Below, in pieces: positions 59,101 to 64,000 of a stretch of DNA of 64,000 bases. A program made the position numbers and the translations under genes. Positions within the stretch are counted from its first letter, which is position 1. Every line of letters starts with the position of its first letter. Below the pieces are notes generated by a model. It was not told the origin of the DNA and ran no database searches. It worked only from the letters and a program-made list of their open reading frames with translations. This DNA comes from Streptomyces sp. SN-593. Lineage in GTDB: Bacteria > Actinomycetota > Actinomycetes > Streptomycetales > Streptomycetaceae. The stretch lies in contig NZ_AP018365.1 of the NCBI RefSeq assembly GCF_016756395.1, forward strand, positions 2,239,501-2,303,500, given 5' to 3'.

Positions 59101-60471
59101 CACCGGCTCGCCGTCGAGCCGCCCTGGTCCGACCACCGCGTGCACGGCGCGACGGTGTTCCCGGGAACCGGCCACCTGGACCTGGTCGTCCGCGCGCTGG
59201 CGGAGGCGGCACGGGAGGCCGCCGCGACCGGAGGGGCCGGGGCGGGGGCCGGGGCGACCGAAGGAGCCGAGGCCGTCACCGGCAACGGCAACGGTGCCGG
59301 CACGCACGCCCCGGACGATGCGGACGGCGGCGGCTCCACGGAGGCCACGGGCTCCACGGGAGCCACGGACCTCGGTGCCGCCCACGGCGACGGCTCCTCC
59401 GATGGCGAGCGCACCTCCCTCGTCCTGACCGACGTCCGGTTCCTCCGCCCGCTGGTGCTCACGGCCGCCGGCCCGACCACCGCCCGGGTCACCCTGTCCG
59501 CGCCCGGGCCAGGCGGCGTGCGCCGCTTCACCGTCACCTCCGGCGCGCCCGGAGGCTCCTGGCCCGAGCACTGCCACGGCACCGTCGCACCGGCTCCCGG
59601 TACCGAGCCGACCGGGCGGACCGAGCGGGCCGAGCCCGCCGGATGGACCGTGCCGACCCAGCGGACCGGCCCGGCTGAGCCGACCCGGCGGACGGGGCCG
59701 ACTGAGCAGACGGACCCCACCGACCCCACCGGTCGGACCGGGCGGACCGAATCGGCCGGGCGGACCGGCCAGGACGAGCCGAGCGGGCCGGTGCCGGACG
59801 TGCTGCGCGCTCGGGCGCCCCACGCGCTGCGCACCGCCCGGCTCTACGGCGCGCTGCGCGCCGGCGGCCTGGAGCACGGCACCCACTTCGCCACCGTGCG
59901 CGAGCTGTGGCGGGCCCGCTCCGGTCGCGCGGAGGCCCTCGGCCGGATCACGCCGGCCCCCGACGGCGCGCCCGCCGAGCCGCACCCGTACCGGCTCGCC
60001 ACCGTGCTCGACGGCGCCCTGCAACTCGCCGCCGCCTTCTTCCTCCGCCCGGAGGAACCGGACGATGCGGGGGCGGAGTGCGCCGGAGCGGAGGGCCGGC
60101 GGGCGGACCCCGCGTCAGGGAGCGGGACCGAGGAGGGCGGCGAGGAGGCGGACCGGGCCGCAGCAGGCGGCATCGCGGCGGACACGCCCACCCTCCTGCC
60201 CGGCGGGTACGTCCCGGTCGCGCTGCGCCGGCTCGCCCTCTCCGGGCCGCTGCCCGGCCAGGTGTGGGCACAGGTGCGGCGCCGCCCGCACGCCACGCGG
60301 ACGGGCTTCACCGTCGATCTGCGGCTGACCGACGACGCGGGCCGGGTCGTCGCCGACCTCGAAGGCGTCGAGTTCCGGCACGCGGGGGCGCTGGCCGGCC
60401 GCGCGTCGGCGGACCGGGCCCGCCACGCCGCCGGGGAGGTCGCCGGGACACCTGGCGGCCCGACACTCTGA
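56176..60471 (+). CDS. KS-AT-DH polyketide-synthase-like protein with defective AT, no ACP
   Basis: A 1,431-aa protein. GTG at 56176, AAGGAG 7 nt upstream. KS about 1-470: Cys175 (VDTACSGS), His320 (EAHGAGT) and His360 (LGHIEA) are present, but the Lys preceding that His motif is Gln355. A tandem duplication enlarges the ADGYVRSDG segment. AT about 545-860: the GHSxG nucleophile is Gly653 (TGHGVGEL), GQGSQ reads GEGTQ, His756 is kept (HAHHSPLM). DH about 965-1410: HxxxGxxxxP with His987 (HRVHGATVFP), and Asp1279/Gln1283 (VLDGALQ), so dehydratase residues look intact, though split by low-complexity Thr/Arg/Glu inserts. No KR, ER, ACP, TE or docking motif. An active extender loading function is unlikely; the role may be condensation or dehydration on a trans carrier, or non-catalytic. 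Confidence 0.88.
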   Translation: MEAEPIAVVGVGCTLPGGVRTLEAARAVFEGGRTCVRELPSGRGEVDARHDPDPRAPGRTSVRYGGVVDDIDRFDAAFFDVSDAEAVRMDPQHRMLLQTVWHALENAGQDPEELSGGTTGVFVALASHDYALLRSRGGPAAVGAHEAGNTAGMAAGRIAHFLGLRGPCLTVDTACSGSLVALHLARQSLLTGECDTAIVAGANAVLVPDAHPSPAGSGRSSRAGDCRTADTDADTDADGYVCSDGYVRSDGCVAVLLKRQSLAEEQGDPILAGVVGTALNHSGGARGLATPDGSGQQRVIRAALASAGVQPRQVDYVEAHGAGTPVGDPVEMDAILRTYGAGRPTDQPLYVSSGQGNLGHIEAGAGLLGVVRAALSLDRETIYPSLHLDRPHPGIDLAGTPVRIPGAPVRWPRRDSPRLAAVNSFGHSGTNAHALLREAPRRDPADPPPPAAAPARADELLVLSAKSADSLHDLAGRWADFLTRPDGPGLPAAVFTAAAGRAALRHRIAVTGRGATRLADGLREWRAGRAPAGVTAGHPRGTAEVALVFSGEGTQYPAMARELYAQEPVFTDAVDRCAAVVDGLLDVPLREVLFGRVPTGPGGSARGDGGPARDAADIDDTRFAGPALFAVGYGIAELLRSWGVRPAAVTGHGVGELVAACVGGMLAPEEAARFSVGRARVLAALPPGGRMLAVGADVRTVAGWLAGHEGRAAVAAVNGPRGVVVSGAADAVREIAGRAAAAGADTAWLRTSHAHHSPLMDPALPELRALAAELRPRRPDSRVFSGTTARPLTGEEGPGYWAAQARELVRRHDAVRAAVDAGCTLVVEVGPHAAPTGHVAEAFADRGVTALTTLDRDGQDVRRLLGVAGALFTAGAELALPRVYRGDRYRRTSAAPLYPFRKDRYWWGDSSAPTGSASSTATAPARPAPPPPRAATAAAAPPAAGVTAPAPTVPAPAAAPTAEAHARQPGPSVHDHRLAVEPPWSDHRVHGATVFPGTGHLDLVVRALAEAAREAAATGGAGAGAGATEGAEAVTGNGNGAGTHAPDDADGGGSTEATGSTGATDLGAAHGDGSSDGERTSLVLTDVRFLRPLVLTAAGPTTARVTLSAPGPGGVRRFTVTSGAPGGSWPEHCHGTVAPAPGTEPTGRTERAEPAGWTVPTQRTGPAEPTRRTGPTEQTDPTDPTGRTGRTESAGRTGQDEPSGPVPDVLRARAPHALRTARLYGALRAGGLEHGTHFATVRELWRARSGRAEALGRITPAPDGAPAEPHPYRLATVLDGALQLAAAFFLRPEEPDDAGAECAGAEGRRADPASGSGTEEGGEEADRAAAGGIAADTPTLLPGGYVPVALRRLALSGPLPGQVWAQVRRRPHATRTGFTVDLRLTDDAGRVVADLEGVEFRHAGALAGRASADRARHAAGEVAGTPGGPTL
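56863..56922 (+). repeat. Nested tandem duplications within the KS coding sequence
   Basis: GACACCGACGCC occurs twice (56863-56874, 56875-56886). An 18-bp unit beginning GACGGGTACGT then occurs twice (56887-56904, 56905-56922, four mismatches at its end). They encode DTDADTDA and DGYVCS-DGYVRS in the conserved KS DGYVRSDG motif. Confidence 0.95.
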
Positions 60472-60657
60472 ACGCTCCGCGCACCGTGCCCGCGTCGCGT
60501 GCCGCCCACCGGCCGCCTCCCCGGCCACCGTGTCCACTCCCGACGCCTCCCCGACCACCGTGCCCGGCACCTCCGTGCCCGGTACCGCCGTGCCGGCGCC
60601 ACCGTCTCCGCGCCCGGCCTCGGCACACCGGCTCCGGTGCCCCCGCCCCCAGGGCCC

Positions 60658-63600
60658 TCACGCTCCGGGCAGCCGGTGTTTCGCCTGGAGCGCGCGGACC
60701 CGGGCCCGCAGGGCCTCCGCCTCCCGCGGCCTCCCCTCGTCGCCGCGCAGGTCGGCCAGCGCCAGCAGCGTGGCGGTCTCCTCGGCGGGTGCCTGGATGC
60801 GCTCGGCGATGGCGAGGCTCTCCCGCAGGTGCGCTCCCGCCTCGCCGAGCAGGCCGACGCGGTGCTCCGCGATGCCGAGGTCGCGCAGCGTCTCGGCCTC
60901 CTCGTGCACCGCGCCGATCTCGCGGGCCACCGCCAGCGCGGCCTTGTGGCGGGTGATCGACTCGTCGAAGCGCCCGGTGGACTGGAGGGTCCGGCCGAGG
61001 CCGTGCAGGGCGATGGCCTCGGTGCGCCGGTCGCCGACGCTGCGCAGCACCGGCAGGACCTCCTCGTAGAGCGCGAGGGACTCGTCCGGGCGGCCGGTGG
61101 CTGCCAGCGTGCGCGCCAGGTTCATCTGGAGGGTGGCGCAGTCCACGCGGCTGCCGACGTGCCGGGCGAGCGCGAGCGCCTGCCGGTAGGCGGTGTCGGC
61201 CCGCGCGAAGTCGCCGAGGGCGGCGTGGATCTCCCCGACGTTGTTGAGGGTGCGCCACTCGCCGCGCTGGTCGCCCACCTCCCGGAACTTCCCCAGCGCG
61301 TCGAGGAACACCGCCAACGCCCCCTCGTGGTCACCCCTCTCCAGCAACACGATGCCCAACCCGTTGAGGCTGCGCGCCTGTTGCAGGCCGGGGCCGTCGG
61401 CCCGCAGCTCCAGGGCGGCGCGGTGGCAGGCGACGGCCTGCGCGTAACGCCCGCTGGGCCACAGGGAGATGCCGAGCTGGTGGAGGGCCTCGGCCTCGAT
61501 CGCGGGGTCGCCGAGCGCGCGGGCGACCTCCAGCGCCGAGCGCGCGGCGTCGCTGGCGTCGTCGTACCGGCCGCCGTGGATGGACACCACGGACAGGTCG
61601 AGCAGCACGCAGGCGTACGCCGCCCGGTCGCCGGTGTCCCGCCAGTGGGAGACCGCCCGGCGCAGGACGGTGTCGGCGGTCGTCAGGTAGCCCTCGGTGT
61701 CCAGGAAGCCGGCCAGGACGTGCGCCAGGAGGGCGGTGTCCCCCGCCGGCCGGTTGGCCCCCGACCAGGCCAACGCGGCCAGCAGGTTGGGGCCTTCGGT
61801 GACGAGCCAGCGGCTCGGGTCCCCCCGGCTGCCCCAGGGCGCCGGAGCGGGGCGGGGGGCGTCCACGTCGATCCGGCAGCGGAACGGGTACGCCTGGCGG
61901 TCGGCCAGGTCCGCCGTGGCCAGGTAGAAGTCGACGAGGCGTTCGACGCCCGCCCGGGTCTCCCGCGGCCCGTCCTCCGCGGCGGCCAGGCCCTGGGCGT
62001 AGTCGCGCAGCAGGTCGTGCAGCCGGTAGCGGTGCGCGGTGGGTTCTTCGAGCAGGTGGCAGGCGAGCAGGCCCTCCAGGGCCCGGTCGGTGTCCTCCAC
62101 GGACAGCCCGCTCAGCGCGGCCGCCGCGTGCGGCCCCGTCTCGGGTCCCGGGTGCGAGCCCAGCCGGCGGAAGACCATCTGCTGCAACGGCGTCAGCGGC
62201 CGGTAGGACACCTCGAAGGCGCGGCCCAGGTCGCGGTGCCCGTCGCGGATCTGGGGCACGCGGCTGCTGCCGGCACGGGTCAGGGTGTCCACGAGCTCCG
62301 CCGCGCTCCAGGCCGGCCGGGCCAGGAAGCGGCTGGCCACCAGCTCGATCGCCAGGGGCAGGAAACCGCACAGCCGGACGATCCGCGCGGTGGTGTCGGT
62401 GTCGGGCGCCCGCTCGGGGCCGACCCGGCGCCGGAACATGGCGACCGCGTCGCGCGGCGGCATGACGTCGAGGGTCACCGGCCGCACCCCGGGGATCTCG
62501 GTGAGCCGGTGCCGGCTGGTGAGGATGACGAGCGAGGGCGAGCCCCACGGCAGCAGCCGGCGCACCTGGTCGGCGCCGGCGGCGTTGTCGAGGACGACGA
62601 TCACCCGACGGTCCGCCATCACGGTGTGCCAGGCCGCGGCCAGCGCCTCGGGGTGCTGGGGCAGGCGTGCCGCGGGCACGCCGGACTGCTGGAGGAGCTC
62701 GGCCAGCGCGTCGTCGGTGCTCATCGCCCCGCCGTCGGCTCCGCCGCGCAGGTCCATGAACAGGCAGCCGTCCGGGTAGCGGTCGCGCAGCCGGTGGGCG
62801 GCGTGGACGGCCAGCGAGGTCTTGCCGACACCGGGCATGCCGTCCACCGCGACGAGCACGACCGGGTCGGCCCCTTCGCGCGGCGTGTCGAACGCGGCGG
62901 TCAGCCGGCGCATCTCGGCCGCGCGGCCCACCAGTTCGATGGCGCGCGGCAGACCGCCGGTGCGCTCGGGCCGGGGGTCGGCGGGCTCGGCGGCCGCGCC
63001 CGGGGCCGGCCCCGGCAGGTCGGCGGGCAGGGTCCTGCCCAGGACGCCCCGCTGCACGGCCTGCAAACGCTCCCCCGGGACCGTGCCGAACTCCCGGACC
63101 AGCCGCCCCAGGTAGTGGTGCAGCTTCTCGGCGGCCTCGACCGCGCGGCCGGTGCGGTACAGCACCACGGCGAGCAGTTCCACCAGCGTCTCGTTCGTCG
63201 GGTGCTCCGCGGCCAGGGCCGTCAGGCGCGGCGCCAGGTCGGCGAACCGGCCCATCCGCAGGGCGATCCCGGCCTCCAGGACGGCCGCGTCGACGTCCTT
63301 CTCGTCCATCGCGGCGCGGACGTCGGCCGGCCACCGGCCGGGCAGGCCCGCCAGGGGTTCGCCGCGCCGGAGCGCCCGGGCCTGCCGGAGCAGCCGCAGG
63401 GCCTCGCCGCCCTCGCCCCGGTGGGCGACGGCGTGGGCCCGGTCGACCAGGTCCACGTAGCGGTGCAGGTCCACGGCGGTACGGTCGGCCCGCAGGATGT
63501 AGGTGTGCGTGCGGCGCTCGATCACCGGTGCGGCGGGTCCGGCGACGGCGAACAGTGCCCGGCGGATGCGGGAGACGTACGCGTACAGGGCGTCGCGGGG

Positions 63601-63777
63601 CTTGCCCGGCGGTTCCTCGTCCCAGACCCGGTCGACCAGCCGGTCCACGCTGACCCCGCTGCCCGCGTCCCAGGCGAGGGCGGCCAGCACGGTCCGCTCC
63701 TTGGTCGAGCCGAGCGCGCTGACGTGCTCCCCCGCGCGCAGTTCCACCGGCCCCAGGACGCGTATCTGGAACTCCAT
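60658..63777 (-). CDS. SARP-family regulator with BTAD, NB-ARC and TPR (AfsR-like)
   Basis: A 1,039-aa transcriptional activator. ATG at 63777 has GGGAG about 7 nt upstream. OmpR-type winged-helix DNA-binding domain about 1-95 (LGSTKERTVLAALAWDAGSGVSVDRLVDRVW). BTAD about 100-245. NB-ARC ATPase about 285-560 with P-loop 313-320 (GMPGVGKT), Walker B-like VIVVLDNA and LCGFLPLAIELVA. Winged-helix and TPR repeats about 600-1035 (repeated QARSLNGLGIVLLERGDHEGALAVF and similar). This matches AfsR-type pathway regulators that activate specialised metabolism. It lies convergent to the KS-AT-DH gene across a 186-bp gap (60472-60657) with CCGTGCCCGG-type repeats and no clear hairpin. Confidence 0.93.
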   Translation of the reverse strand: MEFQIRVLGPVELRAGEHVSALGSTKERTVLAALAWDAGSGVSVDRLVDRVWDEEPPGKPRDALYAYVSRIRRALFAVAGPAAPVIERRTHTYILRADRTAVDLHRYVDLVDRAHAVAHRGEGGEALRLLRQARALRRGEPLAGLPGRWPADVRAAMDEKDVDAAVLEAGIALRMGRFADLAPRLTALAAEHPTNETLVELLAVVLYRTGRAVEAAEKLHHYLGRLVREFGTVPGERLQAVQRGVLGRTLPADLPGPAPGAAAEPADPRPERTGGLPRAIELVGRAAEMRRLTAAFDTPREGADPVVLVAVDGMPGVGKTSLAVHAAHRLRDRYPDGCLFMDLRGGADGGAMSTDDALAELLQQSGVPAARLPQHPEALAAAWHTVMADRRVIVVLDNAAGADQVRRLLPWGSPSLVILTSRHRLTEIPGVRPVTLDVMPPRDAVAMFRRRVGPERAPDTDTTARIVRLCGFLPLAIELVASRFLARPAWSAAELVDTLTRAGSSRVPQIRDGHRDLGRAFEVSYRPLTPLQQMVFRRLGSHPGPETGPHAAAALSGLSVEDTDRALEGLLACHLLEEPTAHRYRLHDLLRDYAQGLAAAEDGPRETRAGVERLVDFYLATADLADRQAYPFRCRIDVDAPRPAPAPWGSRGDPSRWLVTEGPNLLAALAWSGANRPAGDTALLAHVLAGFLDTEGYLTTADTVLRRAVSHWRDTGDRAAYACVLLDLSVVSIHGGRYDDASDAARSALEVARALGDPAIEAEALHQLGISLWPSGRYAQAVACHRAALELRADGPGLQQARSLNGLGIVLLERGDHEGALAVFLDALGKFREVGDQRGEWRTLNNVGEIHAALGDFARADTAYRQALALARHVGSRVDCATLQMNLARTLAATGRPDESLALYEEVLPVLRSVGDRRTEAIALHGLGRTLQSTGRFDESITRHKAALAVAREIGAVHEEAETLRDLGIAEHRVGLLGEAGAHLRESLAIAERIQAPAEETATLLALADLRGDEGRPREAEALRARVRALQAKHRLPGA

Positions 63778-64000
63778 CAGTGTCTCCCACCGGACGGTTC
63801 CGCGGCACGTGGCGGCACGCCGCCGGCCGCGGCGGCCGGCACCCGCACCCTGGCGCGGAGCGGGCCGCACCCTCCTGCCCGAGAAACGCCCCCACCCCGC
63901 CGTCGCAGGGTATTCCTTGAAGGAAACGGGCGGAACGGGACGTCCGGTGCGGCCCGGGCCCGGACGGTCGCGGGCCGGCATCGGTGAGGGGCGGGCGGAC
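63778..64000. other. Region upstream of the SARP gene, end of window
   Basis: 223 bp with no coding frame I can support. A mildly AT-rich patch (63905-63925, AGGGTATTCCTTGAAGGAAA) contains a TTCCTTGAAGGAA palindrome and may be promoter or operator for the SARP gene. The window ends before any further gene. Confidence 0.5.

Noticed and set aside
54550..60024. A very long open frame (about 1,800 codons) on the minus strand through the KS-AT-DH gene
   Set aside because: Antisense shadow of a high-GC gene; composition is Gly/Arg/Ala-rich with no domain, whereas the plus-strand frame shows KS, AT and DH motifs and a ribosome site.
56176..60471. Reading the KS-AT-DH protein as an enediyne or polyunsaturated fatty-acid synthase
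   Set aside because: No tandem or central ACP, KR, or phosphopantetheinyl transferase domain, and none of the accompanying enediyne genes is present.

Overview
The window is very GC-rich, high-coding-density actinomycete DNA. GTG and TTG starts are common, genes often overlap by ATGA or GTGA, and the gene families are those of Streptomycetaceae: DUF397/XRE pairs, a SARP-type regulator, twin-arginine and lipobox exports, and an LAxTG sorting signal. I infer a Streptomyces-like chromosome but cannot name a species. No rRNA, tRNA, CRISPR array, transposase or integrase was seen.

Region 1 (1-8.7 kb) is a haem-uptake locus on the minus strand. hmuT, hmuU, hmuV and a small secreted/anchored protein overlap by 4 nt each. 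Two HtaA-domain surface proteins follow, each preceded by a strong hairpin. A near-consensus DmdR/IdeR iron box lies 70 bp upstream of hmuT. The two htaA genes share a roughly 758-bp, nearly identical block whose codon use differs from everything around it.

Region 2 (8.9-14.6 kb) holds a dimethylargininase, a methyltransferase, a phytoene-desaturase-like oxidoreductase coupled to a CorA transporter, and an Rsm22-like protein.

Region 3 (14.7-22.8 kb) and region 5 (33-46.6 kb) look like two halves of an exopolysaccharide locus. The first half has the initiating sugar phosphotransferase, GDP-fucose synthase, GDP-mannose 4,6-dehydratase, a LamG/propeller secreted protein, a lipoprotein and a GT2. 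The second half has GT4s, a GH54 arabinofuranosidase, a Wzy-like polymerase, a flippase, a Wzz-like co-polymerase with a degenerate kinase domain, a cytidylyltransferase and a CDP-alcohol phosphotransferase. Between them (22.9-32.9 kb) lie an NmrA oxidoreductase, a LamG metallophosphoesterase, an isochorismatase-like protein, a MarR-MFS pair, XRE/DUF397 regulators, a DUF899 protein and a small membrane protein.

Region 6 (46.7-53.8 kb) is accessory: a VapBC pair, a TetR/aldo-keto reductase divergon with paired palindromes, a beta-lactamase-fold hydrolase in an operon with an MFS pump, a Gfo/Idh/MocA oxidoreductase and a GNAT.

Region 7 (54-64 kb) is the most unusual. A PLP-decarboxylase-fold protein lacking the Schiff-base lysine is divergent from a 1,431-aa KS-AT-DH polyketide-synthase-like protein. 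That protein has a Ser-to-Gly change in the AT nucleophile motif, a Lys-to-Gln change in the KS, and no ACP or KR. The ~700-bp intergenic region between the two holds a perfect 38-bp palindrome, and a 1,039-aa SARP/NB-ARC/TPR regulator lies convergently downstream. This is my best candidate for an undescribed system: a possible small specialised-metabolism or signalling locus built from partly degenerate enzymes.
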